From NCBI GenBank assembly GCA_949316235.1, contig OX438743.1, positions 40,145,242 to 40,209,241 on the forward strand: a stretch of 64,000 bases of DNA, in the 5' to 3' direction. The translations under genes were made by a program, and so were the position numbers. The notes beneath the pieces were generated by a model. The model was not told the DNA's origin, did no database searches, and worked only from the letters and a program-made list of their open reading frames with translations. This document shows positions 42,785-55,433 of the stretch, piece after piece. Each line of letters begins with the position of its first letter. Position 1 is the first letter of the stretch. The DNA comes from Oegoconia quadripuncta. Taxonomy: Eukaryota > Arthropoda > Insecta > Lepidoptera > Autostichidae.

Positions 42785-43910
42785 TTGTGGGTTAAATTGT
42801 TATTTACTTTACTGTTAGTTCTATGGAATATAATTTATAGTTTAATTTCTATTTATTTTGACGGTCCCAAAGGTTAAGGTGGTTTTCCTTTATTCTTAGT
42901 ATTTCATTGAGTAGTTCTATCAATTTTGAGGTGAACAACCTTATACAGACTTTATCCATAATAAATTGTTGTTATTTCTTATTCTTGCCAGACTTTAATT
43001 TTGGTCATTCACATATCAGTGAGTAAGCTCCTATCAACATGTATCAATATATAATTCAGAATTCAAGTCTACCCTCCAGTGGCTATGACCATTGCTGGCA
43101 ATGCGGAGCTACATTCACCTTGCTCAACCCTCACATCATCGGAGTTTTCCTTGCCAGTTAATACTGTTGTCAAGGCACCGTCTGTTCCTAAAGCATTACC
43201 AAATCATAAAAAAAAAAACTTAATTAAAGACAATGTATGTGGTATAATTCTCTTCGCAATACAGTAGGTATATCAGTTCTTGATTAAGTTATTTAAAGAT
43301 TTTATTAAAAAATTAATTAGGTACATTTAAAGTTAATATAAGATACATAATTATCCCATTCTCATTTTTATGTTAACTTTTTTTAGTTAGTTATTTTAGT
43401 AGATAACTGTAGATAACGTTTGGATTATACAATTGTTTATTACAACATTGTTTTACTTTGTTTCGAACATTTAATTAATTGTGTGTTGGTTCGATTAAGT
43501 TAATTGCCATCATTTGTAAGCGGCCCTGATTTCCATTACTCAACGACTAAATGCGCCTTTTTTGCATGCAGGGTAATATTTAGTACTGCCACTCAACGCA
43601 AGGCTTCGGGGAGTGACCCCAGTCCTCCAGGATGAGTGGCTTAATATGTGGCCACCTCTTCGCACTCCAAAAGCACAATTAATTGCCATGTACTTTATTC
43701 CGTCACAATGCTGCAACCACACTGTGCTGCCTAGTATCATGCCCCGTGTTGTGGATTTGTATTGTGTACAACCAACCTACTTGTTGTATACTCCTTTAAT
43801 TTTTTTTTCCTGTCTACTTCGAAGAATAAAACTATAATAGTTTTAGATGCTGCTTTTGTATTCTAATAAAAATAAAGATTTGGTGTGACAGTGACAAGTA
43901 AAAACACTGT
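42785..43910. other. intergenic, no gene found
   Basis: Short open frames near 43079 and 43613 have no recognisable similarity and poor codon structure. Confidence 0.5.
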
Positions 43911-44160
43911 TATATCGACGGGTTCCGGGCTATTTGTATTAACCGCCATTTTTGAAACTTCACACCAGAGCAGTTTAAAGTTTCGATTTTCAGAAAAAAA
44001 ATCATATCTTTAGCAAATCGCATTATTTTTTCAAAGCAAAGGAAATTTCTGTTTCTGTTACACATTATTCATATTTTGATTAATGTTTTTTTCCGATATT
44101 CCTATTTTTAACGAAAATAAATGTCGATTAATACAAAATGACCCACATTTTCGTTTTTTT

Positions 44161-44490
44161 TGTTCCAGGCTAAATGACTTAACCGCCTAGGTTTATTAAT
44201 ATATGTTCCAAGCTACTTGACTTAACCGCCTAAGTTTATTAATACATGTTCCAAGCTACTTGACATAACCGCCTAGGTTTATTAATACATGTTCCAAGCT
44301 ACTTGACTCAACCGCCTAGGTTTATTAATACATGTTCCAAGCTACTTGACTTAAGTACCTAGGATTGCAAATAATAGCTCTAAGCTAAGTGCTTTAACCA
44401 ATGAGTTGGTCATATTTCAAACCTAAGCTAATTGATTTAAATACCATATCTCAAACTTATTGATGTGTGGCTAATTAGTTTATGTGACTT
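44161..44490 (+). repeat. left-arm 43-bp iterons (7-8 units)
   Basis: The core, e.g. GCTACTTGACTTAACCGCCT, has its CTA at 44170, 44213, 44256, 44299, 44342, 44385 and 44428, and a weaker one at 44470. The first four or five units are near identical; the later ones keep the core and spacing but drift elsewhere. Confidence 0.88.
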
Positions 44491-44689
44491 ATTTCTTTTT
44501 TTTAAATTGTTTGCAATCATACTAAAATAATAAGGTGTGCAGAAATTGACGGCTAAAACATTGATTAATTAAAAGGTACGTTGAAATAATAGGGGGTTTC
44601 ATATATCTTGTTAATTATTATGAAATGAAAAATAAAACATAGGTAATAAATTGTTCAAAGATAAGTTTTTTATTTAAACTAACTTGTGT

Positions 44690-45116
44690 AAAGTGCGCTG
44701 ATGCACACAAAACAGCAGACTGTCCCAAGAAGGATCGCAACAGCCCAGCAAAATGCGCTTTATGCCTTGGTAACCATCCTGCAAACTACAGGGGTTGTGA
44801 TCTCTATAAAGAAATAATGAACCGAAAATATAACAAAAGAAACAACACTGACACTTAAAAACCATTACGGAAAAGTAGTGAGGAGATAAGGCATGCGAAT
44901 AACACTGAAAATGACAGAACTAAAGAAATAAATACAACCAACCAAGCAACATATGCAGATGTTACCAAAAATAAAAACCAACGCGTAAGTGTTGAGCCAA
45001 CCCAAGTAGTGCAAGACCTACTTATAAAACAGTCTGAAAAGATTGACCTACTCTTACAGCATATAGGCAACCTAATGGGCCTTATGACTAAACTCATAGA
45101 CCAACTATTAAAGTGA
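44690..45116 (+). pseudogene. LINE ORF1 C-terminal part (zinc knuckles)
   Basis: Reads TCVKCADAHKTADCPKK and CALCLGNHPANYRGC, paired CCHC-like knuckles that bind the LINE RNA. An in-frame TAA near 44857 breaks it; the frame then runs on to a TGA at 45114-45116. That TGA overlaps the ORF2 start, the usual jockey arrangement. Confidence 0.75.
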
Positions 45117-47662
45117 TTGGATTACGGATTGGAACTTGGAACGTAAACGGACTTGCTCCAAATAGAGACGAAGTGGAAGTACTGTTGAGTATGCATAGAC
45201 TAGATGTGCTTCTGATATCTGAGACACACTTCACTAATAGAAGTGCCATAAGGATACCACAGTATAATATCTACACCACAAACCATCCCGATGGAACGGC
45301 TCATGGAGGATCTGCGATTATCATTAAATCTAACATGAAGCATCACCAGCTGCCTTGTTATAAAACGGAACATATACAGGCGACAACAATTTTTGTTGAG
45401 GACAAAAATGGTGGTTTTAGTGTGTCCGCGGTATACTGTCCTCCAAAACACAACATCAAGGAATACCAATTCACTCACTACTTTGCAACCCTCGGAAGAC
45501 GTTTCATAGCTGGTGGCGACTGGAATGCAAAGCATACATTCTGGGGATCACGACTCATACATACTAGAGGAAGAGAGATGAAGTTATGTATTGATAAGAA
45601 TAGATTCGTGACTCTGTCACAAGCTGAACCAACACACTGGCCAAGTGATCCAAAGAGACTACCGGACGTGATTGATTTCTTTGTTGCGGGAGGTCTCCCA
45701 AGACTAAACTTTCATGTTGAGACTTGCTTGGATGGCTCATCGGATCGTGTACCAGTGATTCTGACGGCTGGTGCAACTGCACTGCATCATGACAGTCAAC
45801 ACCGACTATGCAATAACCTGACTGACTGGAACTCCTTCCGAGAAATGGTTGAGGAAGGACTGGAGTTGAAGGTGGCTTTAAAGACATCGGATGATATCGA
45901 TAGAGCCGCAAGAGAATTCATGGAAGCAGTGCAGTGTGCCTGCTGGCATTGTACCCCTGTAAAAAAACCTGCAAAATCAAGAAACAGCATACCATGGCAG
46001 ATACGTGAGAAAATTAGGGAAAAACGAATATTGCGACGGGTTTGGCACATTAGTCGAGCTAGAGAAGATAAAGCAGCCCTAAACAAGGCCATCAAATAAG
46101 TCAGAGAGGTTATTGCTGCTGCTAATAGTGCAACACTAAAAGCTCAACTGGAATCTTTAACAGCGACTAGAGCTACAGACTATTCATTGTGGAAAAGTAC
46201 ACGGAGCATGAATCGACCTCAAACCACAAAACCTCCAATAAAGATGGAAAACAATGACTGGGCTAGAACAAGTAAGCAAAAAGCTGAAGTGTTTGCGGAA
46301 CACCTAGCAAAGGTATTTGTGCCTAACTCGGCCGAAACAGACGTGGATGACTCAGATGTGGAACTCATTCTGGATCAGCCATACCAGATGGAACTGCCTA
46401 TCAAACCGATTACTCCAAGAGAAATAGTAAGGCACATCCAAAACCTCGGTAATGGGAAGGCCCCTGGTTTCGATATCATTACAAAAGAAATACTGAAAGA
46501 GCTGCCAGGGAAGGCTGTGACGTATTTGACCCTTCTGTTCAACGGTATACTCAGGGTGGGACATTATCCATCTCTGTGGAAGGTGTCACAAATAGTAATG
46601 ATACACAAAGAAGGAAAACCAGCGCACGAGGTAACCTCATACAGACCTATAAGCCTGCTTCCCATAGTATCAAAACTCTTTGAAAAACTACTGCTCCATA
46701 GAATGTCACCAGCCCTAAGAGACAGGGCAGTAATCCCAGACCACCAGTTCGGCTTTCGACAGAAACACGCAACCGTTGAACAAGTCCACAGAGTTTGCGG
46801 TGAGGTGAGGAGGTCCCTAGAGAACAAGGAATACTGTGCCTCTGCTTTCCTGGATATACAGCAAGCATTCGATAAGGTATGGCACATGGGGCTCCTGTGC
46901 AAAGTCAAACAATCATTGCCACACACATTTTATGAGATCCTACAGTCGTACCTGACGGACAGAATCTTCCAAGTTAAGGAAAGCGACTCGGCATCCAGGT
47001 TCTACGAAATTAGAGCCGGCGTACCCCAGGGTTCAGTGCTGGGACCAGTGTTATATACAATATACACAGCAGACCTACCACAGCCGCTGACTGTAATGAC
47101 TGCAACATATGCCGACGACACGGCCATTCTGGCGAGCCATAGTGATCCCGAAATAGCATCTAACATACTTCAACTAAGCTTGGATGAAATAGGCAAATGG
47201 TTGAAGAAATGGAGAATTAAAGCTAGTGCATCCAAATCTGTCCAGGTGACGTTTACGCTACGGAAGGGCAACTGTCCGCCTGTTAACCTTGACGAACAAG
47301 AACTTCCTCATAGAGACTCGGTGAAATATCTGGGAATCCACCTTGACCGAAGACTCACCTGGAAAACTCATATTGAGGCTAAAAGGGATCAGATCAACAT
47401 AAAATACAGAAACTTGTACTGGCTTATAGGCAGGAATTCAGTTCTTTCCACTGATAACAAATTGTTAGTGTATAGAGCCATACTAAAGCCAGTCTGGACG
47501 TATGGCATTCAGTTGTGGGGCTCTGCATGCACCTCCAATCTCAACATCCTACAGACAATGCAAAATGGCATCTTAAAAAACATCTCAGATGCACCGTGGT
47601 ACATAAGGATCGCAGAGGTGCATGACATACTAAAAATTAACACCGTGCAGCAGGAGTTATAG
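45113..47662 (+). pseudogene. LINE ORF2: endonuclease and reverse transcriptase, with stops
   Basis: One frame from 45113, broken by TAA at 46097-46099 and TAG at 47660-47662; coding continues past both. The endonuclease (45113-46096) shows GTWNVNGL, LISETHF, GGDWNAKH and SDRVPV. The reverse transcriptase (46187-47659) shows SYRPISLLP, DIQQAFDKVWH, GVPQGSVLGPVLYTIY and the catalytic YADDTA. The first codon at 45113 is GTG. The stops make it inactive as it stands, but it is otherwise little decayed. The LINE reverse transcribes its own RNA at nicked target DNA. Confidence 0.9.
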
Positions 47663-48427
47663 CTGTCTGCCGAACGCTATAGGATCAGACTGGACAGACA
47701 TCCAAATCCGTTGGCTGTGCCACTGACAAAGCCTAGCCACCAAAGACGGCTTAAGAGACTGGCAATCAGCGACCTATGCGGTTGACTATTGTTCTGAGGA
47801 AGAGATTTTCTCACTGGAGAAAACACTCTACAACGCCACTCCCCCCACACATCTGCTTATAGTTTAGCAACTGATCGCAGATTGCCTAAAGAAAAAAAAA
47901 TAATTGGTAAACAGTCTTTTCCCTGAAATTAAAATTCTAATTATTTGAGATAATATTGCAGTTACTCATTCTTCTTTATTGTTAATCTTTAACATTTAGA
48001 ACTGTTCCTATCCTAATTCTAAACAAGTTAAAGAAATGTAGCTTTTGTTAATTGTGCAATAAAGAGTATTTGAATTGAATTGAATTGAAAAGTCTCTTCA
48101 ATGACGCGGCGACGCCTCAAGCGCCCGCGCGCCTTGGCCCCCGGTATTCGAACTCGCGCGGTTAATCACGCTGGCGCCAAAATCAATGTTTTAACCAACG
48201 TCTAATAGTCAATCCATACAAAATTTCGATTGTATTAATGTGTATACTATACTTATTCCGTTGAAAATAAACTGTTTGATGTACTAGAACTTTACTTTTG
48301 TTATAGCTGAAACGACAGTGCAAATCAAATATAGACTAAGAAAAATAGGTTTAACCATTATCTGTAAATGTTTACTGTTGAAACCATAGATAGTTCATGC
48401 GACCGGTATACCATAATCTACTACAAG

Positions 48428-48672
48428 CTAAATGGTTGAAGTGACAACATCTAGCATTTCAAGTACCAAGCTTAATGTATGAACCGACACTGGACATAAA
48501 TTTGACAAAGAGGCTAGTTGTATTAAGCGACACTGGATATGAATTTAAATAAGAACCTAATTGTATTAAGCCACAATGGATAAGAATTTAACTAAGAGGC
48601 TAATTGCATGAAGCGACATTTCTATATATTTATAAGGTCAGGCTAAATGCTTGAACGTACACTGCCTGTAAA
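48428..48672 (+). repeat. right-arm 43-bp iterons (5-6 units)
   Basis: The core, e.g. CTAATTGTATTAAGCCACAA, starts at 48428, 48471, 48514, 48557 and 48600, with one more at 48653 (spacing 53). Spacer sequences differ from the left arm, but the core and the 43-bp period are the same. Confidence 0.85.
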
Positions 48673-48950
48673 TTGTTGCTCCAGGAAAAAAGGTTTAAAC
48701 GACTATGTAGTATTTGGTAGTGAGCTTAAGTACACAAGTCTTAAATTTGACAATATTTTGTGTCGGTCCATACATTGCAGTGCAAAATAGGCCAAAAAAA
48801 TGCGGTTGTATTAAGCGACATTTTTATGCTCCGATCGTCACCTAACTGAGCTCAAACGACGCAGAAAAATTCGCTGATTCCAAATATATATAAAAGTCTA
48901 ATAGCAAAAAAATGGCGGTTAATTCAAATAGCCCGGAACCCGTCGATATA

Positions 48951-51930
48951 GGAAATACTATGTATCTCTAAGGTTTGCTGGTAGAAAACTCTATCAGAGT
49001 TAAGCTCGCCTTTGTACATTTTATATACAATGCATATTTCTGTAACAATTTTGTGTACAATAAAGATATTAAGAAATAAAGTATCCTTTTTAGATTTGCC
49101 CTAAATTAATCTAAATTAATCCGAGACAGTCAGCAGAACCAACTCAAATTTGTCGACAATTATGATTGCAGTATGCAGTTACTGAGTATATTTGCAGTCA
49201 CATCGAGGATCTGGTAATCCTTTAGCTTTTAAGTACTCCTTTCAAAACACATTATAAAAACATTTTGTCTCTTTTTTTAAATAAAGCGCATTAAGCAATA
49301 AATCATACTTCATTAAAGAAAATAATGGGGTATCGTCACTAAGGGTCAGGAAAGGTCTCTCAGAATTTTCTAACACGAAATCTTCTTATGTTGATGATGG
49401 TGATGAAAGTTATTAGTAAGTCCATAAGAGCTCCTAGCTCAAATCAACTTTGTGCAAGCAAATTAAATGTGTTTCACTTACTTATTTCTCCAAGGTGATT
49501 TCATGATGTCATGTAGATGATTTTTATTAATTAATTATGCCTCAAAAACGTAGTTTTGTTTGTTTTTTTTTGTTCCGTGTTGGCCATATATAAGAGGACC
49601 TAGTTACTCTGTGCCTTTCACTTCGCCTGTAGTTGCTTACCTGATAATCAAGCACAAAATAAAGTGCGAACAATTCTTAGGTATACTCTGGTTACCTGTT
49701 TTAATCAAGCTTCATGGACAATGGGCACATACTAATACTGCTAATACGTCTAGCGGGTTTTAGAAATTCAAACTTTCCCATTCATTTTAGATTAAAACTA
49801 TAAAACGATCGAAAACAAACCTTGAACTTCGCGCTACGCTCACTACCTTTTACTGGTTTCACTGCATTGCCGTTCGCAAAAAAACCAATTCAGTGGTTTG
49901 CTCACTTTCCTGTTTAAAAGTACTAAGGTACCATTGTTAACTACGTAAAATGTTTATACTTAAAAATCAAAACAAGTTTAAAAGTACTGTAATGTCACGC
50001 GCGTAACATTGGAAAAAAAAACAAACTAATAAATTAACCAATAGTGACGCCAACATTTCGTACTGTTGGGTTGTCGATAAAATTTATAAGAGTGTCTACT
50101 GTCTAGTTTTCATATCGTGCACTTGATAACTCAAATACTACTCACTCGTCCGATTAAGCTCCAAGAACTTAGGGGCTCAGAAACTAGAATAGTATGCAAG
50201 TACTGTATGTAATAGAACAAGGAAAATAGTTTCGCTCTGTCCACCTGTCGGTCCCAGCCCCTCTACATTGTCGCGGCGGTATTATTTGCAGACGATAGAA
50301 GTGCTAGGTATAAATGATTTGCACATAATTACAATCTTAAAAAATTAAGGAAACTACCATCTACTACATAATATAAATGAAATGTCGTACGAGAGCTAGT
50401 GCAGTAACAAGATTAGAGGGACCAGAAAAGTTGATGGCCTGACTTTTAGCTCTTTCAGTGCCCAATTGTCCTGCCCCTGGTAAGTTACAGTAACAGTCTC
50501 TATTGAATACTGTCACTATCGCCTGGTCAATTTTCTCCACACTCCATATACCTACGCATAGATGGGTGTGAGTGAAATGAAGTTGTTGTTGTTAAACAGA
50601 CATATTTGCCTTCTAAATATCGGACTATTCAGTCAGAGCAATACTTTAAAGCGATTTAAACAATGATTTATAGTGTGTCTTACAGTAAAATGATTTGAAT
50701 AAATTCTTTAATCAGAGAATCGCAGGTGCAGCACGTGCATGCTGGCAATGATTTAGTCGTTTTTCGAGGAATTGATTTGTAAGTACATACCTATAACTTA
50801 AGTTATATAGGTAACTACTTACTCTCACTACTAACGGGGTAAGTAAATCAAGCAAGATCAAAAATAATCAGATCACCGCCTGTCCAGCAGTGGTAATAAA
50901 CAACCAACATTTAACTAATAATAAAGGCCAGTGACTCTTTCTGTACATACTCATATATAAATACACACTGAGCGATGTGAAAGCTTCTATATTGGTATGT
51001 GACGATTATTGAGGTGCGATTAGTGCGACCTCCGACTGTGGTTGTTTGTTTTCCAACTCACTGATAAGTATGGAATGGCCAAGGAATAGTTTTATAACCT
51101 CAAATTGTCTTTAAATTGGTTTTAAATAGTCCCCAACGTTATTATAAGTGATGGCGAATTCTGTTGTTTTGCTAAACGAGGGGAAAATTCATTATTAACA
51201 TACCCAACACATTTATTTAAAAAATTATCTTTTTCCTAATCTAGGTACACAATTTTGACATTACATAAGTCAGGGTTTTCCAACCATCGATTTTAAAAAA
51301 TTGCAACCGAACGTCATTCTCCGATGTTCGGAATGGTTGAGTTGTATCAAGCGAACACAGTACTCTGACATTCAGAAGGGCGCGGTGCTAGAGTGAAAAG
51401 TTTCACTCCGCATACATTGTGAAAGCAGCTATTTATAATAATGCAATCTATAATTATTAATTATCGATTTGAGAGCGTACATCACTATAAATGTCAAATT
51501 CACCAGCTGGAAATGAACGGTTTGTTACTATTTTCGTGGAATCCACTGCCAGAGTGACCGATCACTACTATGTCACAGTATAACTATATTTTTCTGGTTA
51601 TACAGTGACTATGTATTATTATTTGTTCAAGTTGAAAGATATTCATATTGAATGCAATGCGCCTGAGTTTATTAGGCACCTACTTATAGTGCCCTTGGTA
51701 GATACGTTGATAGACATACCGCGAATTTTAAACTTTCATTAGGTATCTAAGTTTGTTATTGTTAACAAAGTTTAAAACTTTGTTTGTTTTTATGATTTTC
51801 ACAATTTTGGGTCTTGACGACACCTATGTTGAAAATTTTCTGGTACTTATTTATAATCAATATGGTTAGCTACCATTAGGAAATATATTAGTTTTCTATA
51901 TTTTCAGTATGATTTTTAAATTTTTAATTT
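48951..51930. other. intergenic, no gene found
   Basis: 3 kb of mostly AT-rich sequence. A GTACAATAAAGAT LINE-like 3' end lies at about 49050-49065. No coding similarity seen on either strand. Confidence 0.5.
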
Positions 51931-51934
51931 TTTT

Positions 51935-52166
51935 TTTAAATATTTCGGACACTTACACCAATCATCTAGTCCCAAATTAAGCAAAGATTGTACTATGGAT
52001 ACTAGATAACGGATAAACATACATAAATATTTATATAAACATCCATGACTCAGGAATAAATGTTCATATTCACTCATCACACAAACATTTACCCGTCGCG
52101 GGATTCGAACCCGCAACCGTTGATTTCGCTGACAGGGTCACTATCCACTACACCAATCGGTCGTCT
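51935..52166 (-). mobile_element. SINE family B, full copy
   Basis: Minus-strand head at 52080-52166 (GCGGGTTCGAATCCCGCGAC; ATTGGTGTAGTGGATAGTGA) and tail toward 51935. Confidence 0.87.
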
Positions 52167-52461
52167 AAAGTAATTAAGTAACTACTTGCTCAAACCATTT
52201 TTTTTTACAGACAGGACATTTTCTAGGTCATTATTATATCTCTATTCTACCTACTTGCATAATTAGCACTTATCTAAAATTTTAAAACCGATAAAGTTGA
52301 TAATACTCTGATGATCCGATTTCTAAGCGATATGAGTGAGTTTCCAATTTAATAAGAAATAGTAAGTAACTCGTTTGATAGTCGTATAATAAATATACAC
52401 AAATCGCCATCTGGTTCTTTCCTCTTGACCTCCTGATACGATATTTAATTCATATTATTAT

Positions 52462-52625
52462 CTAACTAATATTATAAATGCGAAAGTTTGGATGTTTGCT
52501 TGTTTGTTGCTCCATCACGGGGAAAAGGATGAACTGATTCAGATGAAATTTGGTATATAGGTGGAATACACCCTGTATTAAAACAGGATAATTTTATCCC
52601 GATAAAGTGAGTAGCTCGCTAGCTA
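52462..52625 (+). repeat. repeat family H, copy 4
   Basis: TAACTAATATTATAAATGCG start, followed by GATGAAATTTGGTATATAGG. It faces the inverted copy at 52655, so the pair can form a large hairpin. Confidence 0.68.
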
Positions 52626-52654
52626 GACAAACACCGTATGTAGTAGGTACTTAC

Positions 52655-52797
52655 TAGCTTTCCGTCAGCGGCTTTGCCTGAGTGGAATAACTTAGCGGGA
52701 ACTAGGTACTCACTTTATCGGGATAAATATATATCCTATGTCTTAATCCAGAGTATGATCTACCTATATATACCAAATTTCATCCAAATCCACACTA
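52655..52797 (-). repeat. repeat family H, copy 5 (inverted)
   Basis: TACTAGCTTTCCGTCAGCGG start on the plus strand; contains ACCAAATTTCATCCAAATCC. Confidence 0.66.
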
Positions 52798-53159
52798 CAG
52801 AACCAATCAATTAACTCATGTTTCATGGTATAAATTTTTCCCAATGAAATGTCTTTATTTCGCAATATCTTACCCCCCTTTCGGCTTAGTACCCCCTTAT
52901 CACAAAGTACGTAGCGGCTGCTCGTATTTTGTGCCCTTACGTAGTATTGAATGAATCTATTGTGATATAGGTAGCAGGTGCCTATACACGTCTTCCATTA
53001 TTATTCGAAGAGCTGTAGTCAAAACAAAATGTTTAGCTGTGGAACTGCTGAGCGAAGGATTTTACAATAGGTAACTTTATAGCTGATAAATTCTCGCGCC
53101 ACGCTTTTTATTAAGTTTCAATTAATCTTTATCCCAAATGGGATGGTCAGAGGTATCCC

Positions 53160-53985
53160 ATATATTCAACCAAATCAAATCAAATCAAATCAAAAAATGC
53201 TTTATTTTGTAGGTACACAGGGTACACTTAAAATAGTAAGATTTTACATTTTTAAAGCTACTGCTTGTTCAAACGGCAATTTTCCCCTGAGAAGAACAAG
53301 CAAGAAACTCGAGAGGTCGCTCTCTTTAAAAAAAGGTTTTTATATTACAAAATTATTATTTTATATTATAATATTTCATTATTAATTGTGAAATAGCCTG
53401 GTTAACGAACGGGCTGGTTATGTCCATGATTGTTTATCATCTAAATAATCTGATATTTTATAATATGCTTTCTTAATAAGTTTCTGTTATATAGTATCTT
53501 TAAATTTATTGAAAGGAAGATTTTGTATGTCAACAGGAACTTTATTGAAAAAGCGTATACATAACCCTTTGAATGAATTACTGACTTTGTGGAGGCGACT
53601 TATGTGACCTGCAAGTTTATCTTTATTTCTTGTATTGACATCATGTTTATCACTATTTTTCCTAAATGATGCTATATTTTTTTTGACATATATTAGATTT
53701 TCAAAAATGTACTGTGACGAAAAGGTTAGAATATTATACTCTTTAAATCTGTCTCTAAGTGACACTGCAAAATATAAATAAATTGCGCGAACGGCTCGTT
53801 TTTGTAAAACAAAGATTGTATTTATATCCGCGGCATTTCCCCACAGCAAGATACTGTAAGACATCAGGCTATGGAAATAACTAAAATATACTAATCTAGC
53901 AGTATTTACGTCCGATATTTGTCTAATTTTTTTGACTGCATACGCTGCAGAGCTGAGCTTCTTCGCCAATTTGTAACACGGTTCA
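53160..53985 (-). pseudogene. LINE 3' part: polymerase C-terminus, 3'UTR and tail
   Basis: Minus strand encodes CYKLAKKLSSAAYAVKKIRQ, SYFHSLMSYSILLWGNAADI, LQKRAVRAIY and RFFNKVPVDIQNLP (about 53487-53985). It then has a 3'UTR with a (TTTGA)n tail at 53170-53196. 5'-truncated; the truncation point abuts a repeat shared with 4497-4573. Confidence 0.8.
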
Positions 53986-54223
53986 CCTTTCGAAATATAC
54001 AGAAATGCACACGTGACGTGATGGGGGATCATCGCCGTTAAAACGTGCCCGTCTATTATTAGATGTTTTTACATACATTATTTCCCATAACTACGCTTGA
54101 TATCACTACTATCAATATAAATGCAAAAATAATTATATAATCAATCAGACTGCAAACTTAATTTAGAATAAAAGTGACTGCGTAGATAAATACATATATC
54201 TATTGTTGATAGGATACCTTCGA

Positions 54224-54476
54224 CGACGACCTGTTTGGTGTGACCACTATACCAAAAGGTTGCGAGTTCGAATCCCGCTAGGGGGCATACGTTTGTGTGA
54301 TGAATATGGACATGTGTACCTGAGTTATGGATGTTTTCATTTATAATAAGTATTTATTTACAAAAAAAAAGTATTTATGTAGTATATCAACCATCTGGTA
54401 TCCACAACACCAGCCTATAGTTGCTTACTGTAGAACTAGATGGCGCTGTGTGTATGTCCAAGGATATTTATTTATT
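54224..54476 (+). mobile_element. SINE family A, copy 7
   Basis: The A-box region is shortened (GACGACCTGTTTGGTGTGAC). B box GAGTTCGAATCCCGC present; tail complete with ATTTATTTATT. Confidence 0.85.
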
Positions 54477-54671
54477 ACCTATTTATACCTAAATATATTA
54501 AAATAAAAGCTTGCTAGGCGTTATTGCCATTATCGGCCTACACCAACATCAAATTATTCTTATTTCAAAAAACTTTATGACCTTATCGTCACAGAACAAA
54601 CTTAACATGATAAAGTTCACTTCGACTTTTGCGCTAACGAAATTTATTGTAAGTAGGTCTACGTCTACGTT

Positions 54672-55009
54672 TTAACCGCCTCCGTGGCTCAATGTAAACA
54701 ACATTGACTTTACTATTCGGAGGTCGCGGGTTCGATCCCTAGCGGGGTACATGTTTAAGTTCTCGGTTTGGTTGGTGGTAGGGCATTTTAAATGTCCGCC
54801 TGGCTAGCTACCACCATCTTTTCTAAATCTGCCGCCAAGCAGCAATGTTAATAGCATTGTTGTGTTCCGGTTGTCAGAGATAAGATAGCCAGTCCCCCAA
54901 ATGTGTTGGGGTTTCTGGGTCAGTATACGCTTTCACCTTCGACCTCATCTTCACTTAACATCAGGTGTGGTTGAGGTCAAGTATTAACCCATAGTGCTTA
55001 AAAAAAACG
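54672..55009 (+). mobile_element. SINE family C, full copy
   Basis: CCGCCTCCGTGGCTCAATGT, GGTTCGATCCCTAGCGGGG, GTTGGTGGTAGGGCATTTTA and a terminal A run. Confidence 0.89.
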
Positions 55010-55433
55010 TTTTGAAGTATCTAATAAGTGCACGTGCACGACTGTCGTGTGGCATTGCCCTATTTTTTTGCTGTCGCACACCAATTTCCTGAGACGAATT
55101 TCTCGCAACTGCCCGATAAGGGGCCATATTTCGCTTAACAAAGCTTACACTCGCCTCTTAAGTCATAATAACTACCACTTGACGAAGGTTTCAAAGTCAG
55201 AGTAGAATAGTTATGCATTCCATTAGTTTAGTTGAAATACTGCACCGTATTTGAAAAAGAGTACCTACTTATATTATTCTTTTATATTAGGAGGTATTAG
55301 TATTTCATGCGAAAGTATGGATGGACCGAAAGCAACTGCTGAAGGTTTCTTTTATTGTTTTTCCTATATATTCATCATTCTTCAAATCGGACGTAAACTA
55401 GTTTACAAAGAATGGAAATCTAACTATAGAATA

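Larger units (their letters stand above)
44680..48090 (+). mobile_element. jockey-type LINE, 5'-truncated, inside the TIR element
   Basis: It keeps the last part of ORF1, nearly all of ORF2 and a 3' end with an AATAAAG signal and a TTGAATTGAATTGAA tail, as jockey-like elements have. The 5' boundary is placed approximately, where coding similarity starts. Confidence 0.85.
43911..48950. mobile_element. TIR element with 43-bp iterons, split by a LINE
   Basis: The ends are ~45-bp inverted repeats (43911-43957 beginning TATATCGACGGGTTCCGGGC; 48905-48950 its inverse). Removing the LINE (about 44680-48090) leaves roughly 1.6 kb with no transposase. Both arms carry repeats at an exact 43-bp spacing. 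Probably a non-autonomous DNA transposon of unknown superfamily. Confidence 0.75.

Noticed and set aside
43613..43837. Short ORF with several Pro and Leu residues
   Set aside because: No recognisable domain or similarity, and no supporting splice or start context.
44161..44490. 43-bp tandem repeats as a CRISPR array
   Set aside because: Eukaryotic context; spacers are not unique but drifting copies of each other, and no cas genes are present.
49560..49763. ORF of 67 codons in the 49-kb intergenic region
   Set aside because: Low-complexity start and no similarity; consistent with chance.
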